From: CAYSSJ01 sp964433675
GTDB lineage: Bacteria > Cloacimonadota > Cloacimonadia > Cloacimonadales > TCS61
Assembly: GCA_964433675.1 (NCBI GenBank)
Contig: CAYSSJ010000005.1
Coordinates: 62,001 to 126,000, forward strand
Reading direction: 5' to 3'
DNA length: 64,000 nt
The notes beneath the pieces are model-generated. The model had not been told where the DNA came from, ran no database searches, and was given only the letters and a program-made list of their open reading frames with translations. Shown in pieces: positions 26,813 to 35,893 of this stretch (within the stretch, counting starts at the first letter, position 1; every line of letters begins with the position of its first letter). A program made the position numbers and the translations under genes.

Positions 26813-28249
26813 TTATTTCTCCTCGATAACTTTATTCAATCTTCTTATCATCACCTCTTTACCCAGAATAGCATAGATTGTAGGTATATCCGGACCGTGA
26901 CAACTGCCGTATAGAGCCACTCTGAGTGGGAAATAGAGCTTTTTACCTTTCAACCCGAGTTTCTCGGTAGTTTGAGTGATGAAAGATTTTATCTTATCTT
27001 CATCTATATTTTGCGTATTTTTGAGCATTTCGATCCAAAGCCGGAAAAGCTCCTGCGCTTGGGGGTCTTCCACAAGATGCCTGTCTTCATCTTTGATGTC
27101 GGGATCTCGGTAAAACGGGAGTGCTTCTGTTGTAATCTCTGTTATCAGAGTGATCCTGTTTCTGGTATATGCTACCACTTTCTGGTACTTATCTTCATCG
27201 GAGATATCCAGATTCTCTTTCATAAATAGAGGTCTCGCTTTTTCGGCGATATAGTCCAGATCGAGATGGCGAATGTATTGACCGTTCATCCAATTCAACT
27301 TTTCGATGTCGAATACGGCACCGGCTTTGGATATTCGCTCCAGAGAAAAGGCTGAGATCAGCTCGTCCAAAGTGAAAAGCTCCCTATCACCGCTCGGATG
27401 CCAGCCCAGAAGTGCGATAAAGTTTACAAGCGCTTCTTTTACATAACCTTTGGCGAGAAAATCTTCCACGGCAACATCACCTTGACGTTTGCTCAGTTTA
27501 CTTTTATCCGGGTTCAGAAGCAGAGGCAGATGCGCCATTTTGGGTGGTTCCCAGCCGAAAGCTTCGTACAAGAAGATATGCTTCGGTACACTGGAGAGCC
27601 ATTCTTCACCGCGAATCACATGTGTGATCTCCATCAGATGGTCGTCTATTACATTAGCCAGATGATAGGTCGGGAAACCGTCCGACTTCATTAGCACTTG
27701 GTCATCTACCATATCCCAATGAAAAGTTACCTTCTCTCTGATGAGGTCTTCAAACTTCAATTCGCCACTAACGGGTGTTTTGGCACGGATGACATATTTT
27801 TCGCCGGCGGATATCTTGCGCTCTATCTCTTCTCTGCTCAGCTTGCGGCAGCGACCGTCGTAGCGGATATCCTCTTTTTTGGCAGCTTGCTCTTCTCGCA
27901 TTTTCTGCAAAGTTTCTGATGTGCAAAAACAATGGTAAGCAGCGTCATTATCCAACAACTTCCCTATATGTTCTTGGTAAATATCCTGTCTTTGCGATTG
28001 ATAATAAGGACCATATTCACCGCCACTATCCGGACCTTCATCATAGTTTATATCCATCATTTTCAAAGTAGTGATCAGATTTTCCGCTGCACCTTCCACA
28101 TAGCGCGTTCTATCGGTATCTTCTATGCGCAATATGAAAGAGCCGTTATTTTGTCGAGCAAATAAAAAATTGTACAATGCAGTTCTTAAACCTCCGACAT
28201 GGAGATAACCGGTCGGACTTGGTGCAAATCTTACTCGGATTTTGCTCAT
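26813..28249 (-). CDS. gltX: Glutamyl-tRNA synthetase
   Basis: 478 residues from the ATG at 28249, which follows AGGAGA at a good distance; the frame extends to a TTG at 28276 but that has no site. Class I motifs are APSPTGYLHVGG (HVGG 17-20) and the KMSKS equivalent LSKRQGD. The domain order and helical C-terminal anticodon-binding region are those of bacterial non-discriminating-type length. It is the first gene of the minus-strand run gltX-glnS-FMN protein-GNAT-holB. A TTGACA on the minus strand (28306-28301) may be its -35, but the -10 is poor. Confidence 0.95.
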   Translation of the reverse strand: MSKIRVRFAPSPTGYLHVGGLRTALYNFLFARQNNGSFILRIEDTDRTRYVEGAAENLITTLKMMDINYDEGPDSGGEYGPYYQSQRQDIYQEHIGKLLDNDAAYHCFCTSETLQKMREEQAAKKEDIRYDGRCRKLSREEIERKISAGEKYVIRAKTPVSGELKFEDLIREKVTFHWDMVDDQVLMKSDGFPTYHLANVIDDHLMEITHVIRGEEWLSSVPKHIFLYEAFGWEPPKMAHLPLLLNPDKSKLSKRQGDVAVEDFLAKGYVKEALVNFIALLGWHPSGDRELFTLDELISAFSLERISKAGAVFDIEKLNWMNGQYIRHLDLDYIAEKARPLFMKENLDISDEDKYQKVVAYTRNRITLITEITTEALPFYRDPDIKDEDRHLVEDPQAQELFRLWIEMLKNTQNIDEDKIKSFITQTTEKLGLKGKKLYFPLRVALYGSCHGPDIPTIYAILGKEVMIRRLNKVIEEK

Positions 28250-28447
28250 AAATTCTCTCCTTATATTTTTTCTCAACTATGTTTTGAAAGCAGCTCTACA
28301 TGTCAATATGAAAAACTCTCGGTCTCAAAAAAGCTTGCTTTGGAACTGTGAGTGTGGTAATGCTGTTTGGAGAAGTTATCATTTGACAATAATCTCACTT
28401 TTATGAATTTTTGCTATCTAAGAGAAATCAGTAGCATAGGAGGATGT

Positions 28448-29221
28448 ATGAAAAGGGGAAAACTATTATTGATAATGGCGGCTGTATTCATCTTGAGTAG
28501 CTGTTATCAATTCTCATCCGTAATCACGGTCAATCCGGATGGTACAGGTAGTATCGACCAGACAATTTTGTTCAGAAAAGATTTCTTCGGCAGTATAGAT
28601 ATCTATGATGAAGAAGAACTGAAGATCGGTGCATATGAATATGGCAGTGGAGTTGGATATGTCTCCAGCCAAAGAATTGAAGCAGAAAACATGACCGGCT
28701 ATTCGGTGAAGTATAGTTTTGAGGATATCACAAGCATAGAAGTCGATCGTGGCATGACCAGTGCCTTGATAAGTGATCCGACCGGTATGCTCGATATCGA
28801 TTCGGAGAGACTGCAATTTCGCTTTGTGCAAAGAGAAGATGAATCTCAGCTCACTATCCTGTTCCCCGAGATGATGGATGATGATATAGAGACCGAAGAA
28901 ATGGATAGTCCCTTCTTGTTCGATGATGATGAAGATATGGAAGAGATAAGTGAAGCGGTAAAAGAACTGTATAGTGGTATGAAGTTAAGCTCTCAGATCA
29001 GAGTTAACGGCAGAATCTTACAAACGGATGCCTCTTTTCGCGAAGATAAGGTAGTTACTTTGGTAGAGGTCGATTTTGACAAGATCCTAGAAAATGATGA
29101 TGCCCTCAAATATATGATGCAGCTTACTCCGGAAGCTATAGATGCATTTCAGGATAGAGCGGAAGTGATGTCCGGCATCAAAATGGAATCCAAAGATGAG
29201 GTGAAGATTATTTTCAGATAG
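28448..29221 (+). CDS. Lipoprotein with LppM/YcdF-like domain, function unknown
   Basis: The frame opens at 28367, but the ATG at 28448 follows AGGAGG (28438-28443) and starts a lipoprotein signal with lipobox LSSC, giving 257 residues. The mature part begins with a beta hairpin of the form SSVITVNPDGTGSIDQTILF, typical of secreted proteins that carry a conserved NxDGS/GxxxxxI motif. A long acidic patch (DDDIETEEMDSPFLFDDDED) lies near the middle. It stands alone between convergent and divergent operons. The function is unknown. Confidence 0.7.
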   Translation: MKRGKLLLIMAAVFILSSCYQFSSVITVNPDGTGSIDQTILFRKDFFGSIDIYDEEELKIGAYEYGSGVGYVSSQRIEAENMTGYSVKYSFEDITSIEVDRGMTSALISDPTGMLDIDSERLQFRFVQREDESQLTILFPEMMDDDIETEEMDSPFLFDDDEDMEEISEAVKELYSGMKLSSQIRVNGRILQTDASFREDKVVTLVEVDFDKILENDDALKYMMQLTPEAIDAFQDRAEVMSGIKMESKDEVKIIFR

Positions 29222-29224
29222 ATT

Positions 29225-31681
29225 TTATAAAGAGTGGTGCAGCTTTTTGCGAGTGATACGAAATCCGATGGTTTCAGTGCGCTGAAAACCATAGATCGAG
29301 AGGATGACATTCAAAATATTCGCTCCACTCACTTTTTTGGTTAGCTCCACCTTTTTCCGTTCACATCCGATATCTTTGATGACCTCTTTCAGATTGATTT
29401 GCCGCTGTTTACCTTTACGCTGATATGTATAGATCCAGCTCTCGGCAGCGATAAAACGATCCGTTTTTTTAGCGAAATCTTCGATCAGAAGAGGTGGGAT
29501 GATGATCTCGATAGTTTCGTATTGATAATGATCCATTGCCAACTCAGCTTTGCACTTTATCTTAGAGACGGAGTTTATCGGCACATGAGGTGCGAAACTT
29601 TGTCTCAGAGATTCGTATAGTACTTGCGGTTCGATCTCTTCGGTTAGTTTGACATCGAAGTATTCATCGAGTCCGGCAACTCCGGTAGAGAGCGGGTGTC
29701 CGAAACTGATGATAGGATGGGGATTGAAGCCCTGACTATAGGCGATCGGAAGCTTAGAGGAGCGTAGCAGTTGTTGAAACATCCGCATCCAATCCAAATG
29801 CGAAACGAAGATCAGATCGCCTATCTTCTGGTAGAAAACACGATAGCTATATTTTTGTTCTGGCGGGTTGCTCTGGGGTTCTACTATCTTGCTGGGTGTG
29901 AAACTTTCCGAATTGACGTGTTTTACTGTGGAGGAGCAGATCCCACAATCTATACAACTGCCATCGAATCGGCAATCTTCGGTAGTTTCGGCTAGTTTGG
30001 CTTTTTCCCATTCTTTTTGTAGAAATTCTTTTTTGATACCGATGTCTATATTATCCCAAGGCAAGGTATCTTTTAATGGGATGGGGTCGGTATAGTCAGC
30101 AAAATCGATCTCATTCTTTTCGGCAGCTTTCTGCCAATGATCAAAATCGAAATACTCGTTCCAACTATCGAAAACCGCACCGTTTATATAAGCATCGTAG
30201 ATCAATCTCGAGATTGTTTTGTCTCCTCTTCCGATCACACATTCCAAAAGCGAGGAGCTCGGTTCGTGGTATTTGGTAGTAACGAATCGGAACCGTTTGA
30301 GCGCGTATTTTATCTTGTTGGCTTTTTGTTGCAGACTATCCAGATTATCCATCTTTGCCCACTGGAAGGGTGTGAATGGTTTGGGTACAAAAGGTGAGAG
30401 GGTGATATTTATCTTCAGTTTCTTCTCCGAACGAGTGATGATCTTTTTCACCAGATCTACTATCGCATCGATATCTGCGTCTGTTTCTCCCGGTAATCCG
30501 ATCATAAAATAAAGCTTGATTAGTTTCCACCCGTTTTCTTGGGCAGTTCGGATACTCTCCAAGATATCTTCTTCCGAAATATTCTTGTTTATCCGGTTTC
30601 GCAAATTCTGACTCCCAGCCTCCGGTGCGATAGTGAGACCGGTCTGACGCATAGCTGTAAGGATCTTTGCCAAATGAGCATCGATTGTATCGATACGCAA
30701 AGAGGGGAAGCTGAGGCTGGTATGTGTATGATGAAGCTGGTTAAAAAGCTCTACAAGTACCGGTTTGATACAGGTATAGTCACTCGTGGAAAGTGAGGTG
30801 AGAGCTGCATCTTGCCACCCGTATTTTTTCACTTCCTCGATCATGCGAGCGACGGTAGATTTGGCATCTCTTTCTCGTACCGGTCTGTAAAACATGCCGG
30901 CGAAGCAAAAACGACAGCCGCGTGAACAACCGCGCATCACTTCGGCGACATAACGATCGTGCGTCGGTTGTAGCCAGGGGATAAGCTGATCTGTATGAAT
31001 TTTGCTTTCATCATCGAAAGCGAGCCATTTGCGCGCTTTGATGCGATTGTTTTCCTCATCATGAATAGAGGGTACATACATCCCTTCGATAGCAGATAGT
31101 TTCCTTAAGATAGAATCTCGTGGTAGATCTCGCTTCTGCTTAAAACACTCTTTGATCTCCAAAATTGCCTCTTCCGCATCTCCGATAAGAAAGGCATCTA
31201 TGATGGGAGAAAGTGGGGCTGGATTGGCTGTGCCGGGACCACCGGCAATAACTAGCGGATCTTCCTCTTTCCGCAGATATGAAAACAGTGGGATCTCTGC
31301 CAGATCGAGCATATAGAGAATGTTCGTATAGGTAAGCTCGGTTTGCAAGGTAAACCCCAGCATATCAAAATCTTTGAGTGCCACTTCACTTTCCAGAGCG
31401 AATAGTGGGAGATCGTTCTCTCTCAAAATATCCCCAAAATCTTTCCATGGGGCATAAACTCGGTCTGCTACCGTATCGCTCTGATTGTTGAGAATAGAAT
31501 AGAGAATTTTTAGCCCCAGATGAGAGAATCCCACCTCGTACACATCAGGGAAAGCCAAGCAGATATTGACTGTGGTGCCGCATGGCATTTTGGAAGCTGA
31601 GTTCAGTTCATAATCTATATAGCGAGCCGGTTTGGAGACAGCATGCAAAAGATGCTTATATTCTATGCGTTCATAAGACAT
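29225..31681 (-). CDS. B12-binding/radical SAM protein fused to a DUF2344 domain
   Basis: 818 residues. An N-terminal cobalamin-binding-like Rossmann region (about 20-220) leads to a radical SAM domain whose cluster motif is GCSRGCRFCF (Cys252, Cys256, Cys259). A second Cys-rich patch lies near 570-590 (CRFDGSCIDCGIC). The C-terminal 200 residues (VFYQKIGDLIFVSHLDWMRMFQQ, then SQGFNPHPIISFGHPLSTG) are the domain known as DUF2344 or TIGR03936. The two parts are separate genes or fused in different bacteria, often near rpmA or ribonuclease genes. It may modify RNA or ribosomal components; the reaction is not known. Confidence 0.88.
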   Translation of the reverse strand: MSYERIEYKHLLHAVSKPARYIDYELNSASKMPCGTTVNICLAFPDVYEVGFSHLGLKILYSILNNQSDTVADRVYAPWKDFGDILRENDLPLFALESEVALKDFDMLGFTLQTELTYTNILYMLDLAEIPLFSYLRKEEDPLVIAGGPGTANPAPLSPIIDAFLIGDAEEAILEIKECFKQKRDLPRDSILRKLSAIEGMYVPSIHDEENNRIKARKWLAFDDESKIHTDQLIPWLQPTHDRYVAEVMRGCSRGCRFCFAGMFYRPVRERDAKSTVARMIEEVKKYGWQDAALTSLSTSDYTCIKPVLVELFNQLHHTHTSLSFPSLRIDTIDAHLAKILTAMRQTGLTIAPEAGSQNLRNRINKNISEEDILESIRTAQENGWKLIKLYFMIGLPGETDADIDAIVDLVKKIITRSEKKLKINITLSPFVPKPFTPFQWAKMDNLDSLQQKANKIKYALKRFRFVTTKYHEPSSSLLECVIGRGDKTISRLIYDAYINGAVFDSWNEYFDFDHWQKAAEKNEIDFADYTDPIPLKDTLPWDNIDIGIKKEFLQKEWEKAKLAETTEDCRFDGSCIDCGICSSTVKHVNSESFTPSKIVEPQSNPPEQKYSYRVFYQKIGDLIFVSHLDWMRMFQQLLRSSKLPIAYSQGFNPHPIISFGHPLSTGVAGLDEYFDVKLTEEIEPQVLYESLRQSFAPHVPINSVSKIKCKAELAMDHYQYETIEIIIPPLLIEDFAKKTDRFIAAESWIYTYQRKGKQRQINLKEVIKDIGCERKKVELTKKVSGANILNVILSIYGFQRTETIGFRITRKKLHHSL

Positions 31682-31690
31682 TTAGCAGTA

Positions 31691-32320
31691 TCAATCCTTA
31701 ATGTTGAGAGGATTATCCTTTCCTTCGAAGATAAAAATATTCACATAATCGGTAGTATCTTGCAAAGCTGATCGATTATGCAAGGAAGTGGTGGCAGAAT
31801 CGATTTCATCGAGCGGGGAATCATCAATCTCCGGGGTTACTTCGATAAGAGAAGTAGGTTCAGGTAAGATAGTGTCCGGATCGGAAGTTTGATTGTCGGT
31901 CTCGGTGGTTTGCGGACTTATCCGGCGGGGTAGTGGTGAGCTTAGCCGCCCTTCTCGATAGAAGCGAACGGTAATGATAGCCAGGAACACGACCAGCATT
32001 ATGAGGATAATGATATAGATAATATTTGCCGGTATCAGTATCTTTTTGGGCTGTTCTTCCGCCGGTGGCCTATAGACTGTTTCGGTCTTATTCATCGATC
32101 TATCGTAAGCAGAGAGCACTTTTTTTACATCAGCTTTCAAAAAGCGAGCATAGGTGGTGATGATCGCTCTGCCATAGCCAATACCTCCGAGCGCTTTCAG
32201 ATTATCCTCTTCGATAGCTTGGATCATGCGTGGTTTTATCTTCGTTTCTTCGGATACTTGCTCTATAGTCAGATCTTGTTCTTCTCTAATTTCTTTGAGT
32301 AATTTGCCTACACTATCCAT
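31691..32320 (-). CDS. RodZ-like membrane protein with HTH domain, shortened C terminus
   Basis: 209 residues. An N-terminal Cro-type helix-turn-helix (about 1-70: GKLLKEIREEQDLTIEQVSEETKIKPRMIQAIEEDN, then YGRAIITTYARFLKAD) is followed by a basic linker and one membrane helix (about 92-112: ILIPANIIYIIILIMLVVFL). The outer part is a low-complexity, Pro/Thr/Asp-rich stretch and ends after 95 residues. RodZ links MreB to the elongation machinery. The usual folded C-terminal domain (DUF4115) is not seen, so this is a short version. Confidence 0.8.
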   Translation of the reverse strand: MDSVGKLLKEIREEQDLTIEQVSEETKIKPRMIQAIEEDNLKALGGIGYGRAIITTYARFLKADVKKVLSAYDRSMNKTETVYRPPAEEQPKKILIPANIIYIIILIMLVVFLAIITVRFYREGRLSSPLPRRISPQTTETDNQTSDPDTILPEPTSLIEVTPEIDDSPLDEIDSATTSLHNRSALQDTTDYVNIFIFEGKDNPLNIKD

Positions 32321-32324
32321 CAGT

Positions 32325-32639
32325 TTACCTCGTGTTATTTATTATTATCATTCCGGTGATGATCCCAGCACAGTTGTATAGCATATCTTTCCAAGACCAG
32401 CCGGTGGTTTTCAGATACTTATCGCTCAATTCTTTGCCACTGCCCAAAGCGAGTGTAAATCCAAAAGAATAAAGCATCGCATCATTGTGAGAGAAATTCA
32501 TCATATCTCTGCTAAAAGAGTAATTCCAATAGGTCAGATATGTACTGCCGGCAAAATGCATCACTTTGTCTGAAGAGAACCAATCGCCGAAAAGTGGCTG
32601 GCAGAGAAGTAGTATAAGAATAAGTATGATACACTTCAT
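32325..32639 (-). CDS. Small YfiM/DUF2279-like membrane protein
   Basis: 104 residues from the ATG at 32639, whose first bases overlap the dapF stop (ATGA, 4 bases). The sequence has a signal peptide (ILILILLLCQPLFG) and then WFSSDKVMHFAGSTYLTYW, SFGFTLALGSGKELSDKY and WSWKDMLYNCAGIITG. The D-K-x-x-H-F, G-x-x-K-E-x-x-D and D-x-x-x-N pattern resembles YfiM/DUF2279, a family of predicted envelope proteins distantly related to VanZ-type membrane domains. The role is not known. Confidence 0.7.
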   Translation of the reverse strand: MKCIILILILLLCQPLFGDWFSSDKVMHFAGSTYLTYWNYSFSRDMMNFSHNDAMLYSFGFTLALGSGKELSDKYLKTTGWSWKDMLYNCAGIITGMIIINNTR

Positions 32640-33415
32640 AGCTCGATCACCCCCGAAAACACATAAGATACCGGACCCGATAAATAGCATCCGATCTCAT
32701 CATAGTTTATACTGACCGATCCCCCAGGCATCCGCACTGTTACAGGAGATTCCAGCTTTCCCATTCTGATGCCGGTATATACAGCCGCTGCTGCACCGGT
32801 GCCGCAAGCGAGAGTGGTTCCCGAACCTCTCTCCCAGATACTTAGCCATAATTCATCTTTTTGGATTACTGTGCAAAATTGGATATTGATCCCGTCAGGA
32901 TAGATCGGTGAAAATTCCAGTTCTGCTCCATATTCGGAGGCAATATTTTCTTTGATCTCATCTAAAAAAATCACAAAATGCGGATTACCTATATCTACTA
33001 GATAACCTTCGAACCCTTTGATCTGCCGTATTTCTTTTTCGATAAAGCGAGGTAAGCCCAGATTCACTACTACATTATCATTACGGTCAATGATTCCGGA
33101 TTTGATCCCATCTGCAGTTTCCACACATACCATTTTTTTATTCTGCTTCATAGCATACCAATAGCAAAGGCATCTGAGTGCGGAACCACACATTTTAGCC
33201 TCAGAACCGTCTGCATTGAGTATCGTCATACTTATATCAGCTTCTTCGGATGATCTGATCAGAATCACACCATCAGCACCGATACCGAAATGACAGTCGC
33301 AAATATGGTGAGCGGCGTATTGCCAGTCAAACTCAGTCTCTTCCTCATCACGCAGATCGAAGAAAACGAAATCGTTTCCCTGAGCTTGCATTTTGAAGAA
33401 GTCCATTTTTTTCAT
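32636..33415 (-). CDS. dapF: Diaminopimelate epimerase
   Basis: 259 residues. Converts LL- to meso-diaminopimelate for peptidoglycan and lysine. Both catalytic cysteines are present: Cys76 in KMCGSALRC and Cys204 in ACGTGAAA. The first motif departs from the usual MCGNGxRC, with Ser and Ala replacing Asn and Gly, close to the substrate-holding loop. The rest (QAQGNDFVF, GIGADGVILI, NADGSEAKMC, GNPHFVIF) is standard. Its start overlaps dapB by 4 bases. Confidence 0.94.
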   Translation of the reverse strand: MKKMDFFKMQAQGNDFVFFDLRDEEETEFDWQYAAHHICDCHFGIGADGVILIRSSEEADISMTILNADGSEAKMCGSALRCLCYWYAMKQNKKMVCVETADGIKSGIIDRNDNVVVNLGLPRFIEKEIRQIKGFEGYLVDIGNPHFVIFLDEIKENIASEYGAELEFSPIYPDGINIQFCTVIQKDELWLSIWERGSGTTLACGTGAAAAVYTGIRMGKLESPVTVRMPGGSVSINYDEIGCYLSGPVSYVFSGVIEL

Positions 33416-34149
33416 GATGATATGATCTCTTTGAACTCTTCTCTGAAATCGAATATACCGGTTTTATCTTGCAACCAACGTGCACCGATAAGTGCTCCGC
33501 GAGCGAAGCCTTCTCTGCTTCGGGCTCTGTGTGTCAGCTCGATAGTATCTGCTTTAGAATCGAATCCTACCGTATGAGTGCCTGGAATAGAGCCCGCTCT
33601 CATACTGGCAAAATGCAGCTCCTCATTATCCGGCTTTCTGTCTATCCTATCATATTGCGGTCGTTTCTTCCTCTCAATACTCTCACAGAGTATATCGGAG
33701 AGCACTCTCGCAGTTCCGGACGGACTATCCTTCTTCTCGCTATGATGTTGCTCCATGCCGTAGATATCGTATTCGGGCAATTGATCGATAAATTGAGCAG
33801 TGTGAGCAACTATAGAGTAAAACATATTCATCCCGATCGAAAAATTGGAACCATACAGCAAACCGATATTGTTGTTCATCACGATTTTTTTCACCTTCTC
33901 TATCTCATCATACCAGCCGGTAGTGCCAATGACAATGTTCTTTCCCGCTTTGGCAATATTTTGGATGTTTTCCAGCGCTGCTCCCGGTTCTGTGAAATCT
34001 ATGCATACATCTGCATCTTTTAGTTCTGCTGCGGAAAATTCCCTGCCTTGTAGTGGATCTACAATTGCTACTATTTCGGCGTCATATTCACCGGCAAGTT
34101 TTTCGATGAGTTTACCCATCTTACCGTAACCAAACAAAGCAATATTCAT
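33412..34149 (-). CDS. dapB: 4-hydroxy-tetrahydrodipicolinate reductase
   Basis: About 245 residues. NAD(P)-binding GYGKMGKLIEKLA at the start, DFTEPGAALENIQ, GTTGW and the family signature EQHHSEKKDSPSGTA, which carries the catalytic His pair and Lys. A GTG at 34161 is in frame, but the ATG at 34149 is better placed after GAGG and is chosen. It acts two steps before DapF in lysine and peptidoglycan precursor synthesis, and the two are translationally coupled. Confidence 0.94.
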   Translation of the reverse strand: MNIALFGYGKMGKLIEKLAGEYDAEIVAIVDPLQGREFSAAELKDADVCIDFTEPGAALENIQNIAKAGKNIVIGTTGWYDEIEKVKKIVMNNNIGLLYGSNFSIGMNMFYSIVAHTAQFIDQLPEYDIYGMEQHHSEKKDSPSGTARVLSDILCESIERKKRPQYDRIDRKPDNEELHFASMRAGSIPGTHTVGFDSKADTIELTHRARSREGFARGALIGARWLQDKTGIFDFREEFKEIISS

Positions 34150-34157
34150 CACAAACC

Positions 34158-35288
34158 TCACTTATTTGAATAACAACGAATTACCTCGGTAACCCATTTG
34201 CATCCATTCACAAGATCAGAAATGCGGATGCTTTCTTGCAAGGTGTGTACATTTTGCATTCCTGTACCGGCGATAGCTGTTTTTATGCCATGATAATTGA
34301 AAATATTTGCATCGCTGCCACCGCCGCCGACCGACGTTTTATGCTCGATCCCTACTTTCCGGCATGCCTCTTCGGATAGTTTTACCAACTCATCCGCTTC
34401 GTCCAGATGGAAACTGCGATATTCCTGCATTACTTTGATATCGACCGAGCCGGTAGTACCATCTACAGTATGCTTTTTAGCTGCGTCCAATAGCGCATCG
34501 GACATAGCCTTGGTAATATCCAGAAGCTTCTTTTCATTATGACTTCTCGCTTCTGCTTTTATCTTCACTTTTGCCGGTATTATATTGGTAGCTTTACCGC
34601 CCTCGATGATACCGATATTGTTCGTAGTCTCATCATCGATCCTACCCAAAGGCATATTAGCGATAGCTTCACTGGCGATCCTGATAGCATTGATCCCTTT
34701 CTCCGGTTCAGCACCGGCATGTGATTCTTTGCCATAGATGGTGTATTCCATGCTATTCTGAGAAGGAGCACCAATGGTGAGATTGCCTACTTCATGTGCA
34801 TCAAGAGCATAGCCGATTTTCGATCTGAGCATTTCACAATTGCAGTGTTTTGCTCCCAGCAACCCGATTTCTTCGGATATTGTAAACAGTATCTCCACCG
34901 GTGCATGATCTTCTTTGGATGATTTGATCTCTTTGATAGCGCAGATAATCTGAGCTATACCGGATTTATCATCCGCTCCGAGGATCGTGTCTCCCGATGA
35001 TATAATTTTATTTCCTTCTATCTTTGGCTTGATTCCTGTTCCGGGAACTACCGTATCCATGTGAGCGCAAAATAGTATGGGTTGCTTATCTATCTTACCG
35101 GGGATGTAGGCGTAGAGGTTTCCCACATCACCACCTGTTTTGGTATGGGCTTCATCGAAGCGTACTTCTGCGCCTAATTTCTCCAAATCTTTTTTTAGCT
35201 TTTTTGCTACTTCTCGCTCGTGTTTCGATTCACTATCGATTTTTACCAGAGTGATAAAATAATCTATTAGAGATGATTTCATATTCAA
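34158..35288 (-). CDS. M20 family peptidase, PepT-like
   Basis: 376 residues of the PepT-like M20 metallopeptidase family. Metal ligands are His76 and Asp78 (CAHMDT), Asp106 (LGADDKSG), Glu139-Glu140 (SEEIG) and a C-terminal His in VHT. The insertion dimerisation domain follows from about 175 (GKESHAGAEPEKGINAI). The likely start is TTG at 35288, seven bases after AAGGA; the next ATG is too far from the site. It probably trims tri- or dipeptides. It sits just upstream of dapB and may be co-transcribed, which would fit recycling of peptides. Confidence 0.88.
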   Translation of the reverse strand: MNMKSSLIDYFITLVKIDSESKHEREVAKKLKKDLEKLGAEVRFDEAHTKTGGDVGNLYAYIPGKIDKQPILFCAHMDTVVPGTGIKPKIEGNKIISSGDTILGADDKSGIAQIICAIKEIKSSKEDHAPVEILFTISEEIGLLGAKHCNCEMLRSKIGYALDAHEVGNLTIGAPSQNSMEYTIYGKESHAGAEPEKGINAIRIASEAIANMPLGRIDDETTNNIGIIEGGKATNIIPAKVKIKAEARSHNEKKLLDITKAMSDALLDAAKKHTVDGTTGSVDIKVMQEYRSFHLDEADELVKLSEEACRKVGIEHKTSVGGGGSDANIFNYHGIKTAIAGTGMQNVHTLQESIRISDLVNGCKWVTEVIRCYSNK

Positions 35289-35444
35289 ATAAACATCCTT
35301 CCCTTTTTTTGAATTAAAGTTGTCTTTATCGACTTTTCTGTCAACCTCAAAGTTATGATTTTCGGATTATTTCTCCGAATTGGACAAGAAAAATGTGGAC
35401 AATTATCAACAAATACTAATATTGTATATTTGAGGAGGATGTTT

Positions 35445-35888
35445 ATGAAGTTAATAATACTGGCATTAGCGCTGATAATAGTGGGATGTAGTGTCAATCC
35501 TGCCTATAGATCGCCCGATTCTCAGGGTAGGAGACCGCCCAGAAGATATACCACCAGAGACACCGAACCTCGCGTAGAAGGCAAAGGTAGAGTTACATAT
35601 ATGGTTGCTTCTTACTATGGCTCCAAATTTCATGGTAGAGTTACCGCCAACGGCGAGATCTTCGATATGTACAAGTTTACCTGCGCGCACAAAGAGCTGC
35701 CCTTCAATACGATGCTGAGAGTTACAAACGAGGATAACGGCAAAACAGTTACCGTGAGGGTAAACGATCGCGGTCCCTTTATTTCAGGGCGTGATCTGGA
35801 TCTTTCCTATGCAGCAGCTGCTAAGATCGGACTGATAGCCGAAGGTGTAAAAAAAGTTAAAGTTGAAATTTTGGGAGTGAGAGAATAA
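35445..35888 (+). CDS. rlpA: RlpA-type septal ring lytic transglycosylase lipoprotein
   Basis: 147 residues from the ATG at 35445, six bases after AGGAGG; a longer frame from 35355 lacks a site. Lipobox IVGC. The double-psi beta-barrel domain includes VASYYGSKFHGRVTANGE, FTCAHKELPFNT (catalytic-type His) and VRVNDRGPF with the conserved Asp, the residues needed for RlpA lytic activity on denuded glycan. No SPOR domain follows, unlike E. coli or Pseudomonas RlpA, so septal targeting must be by other means. Confidence 0.9.
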   Translation: MKLIILALALIIVGCSVNPAYRSPDSQGRRPPRRYTTRDTEPRVEGKGRVTYMVASYYGSKFHGRVTANGEIFDMYKFTCAHKELPFNTMLRVTNEDNGKTVTVRVNDRGPFISGRDLDLSYAAAAKIGLIAEGVKKVKVEILGVRE

Positions 35889-35893
35889 CAAGC

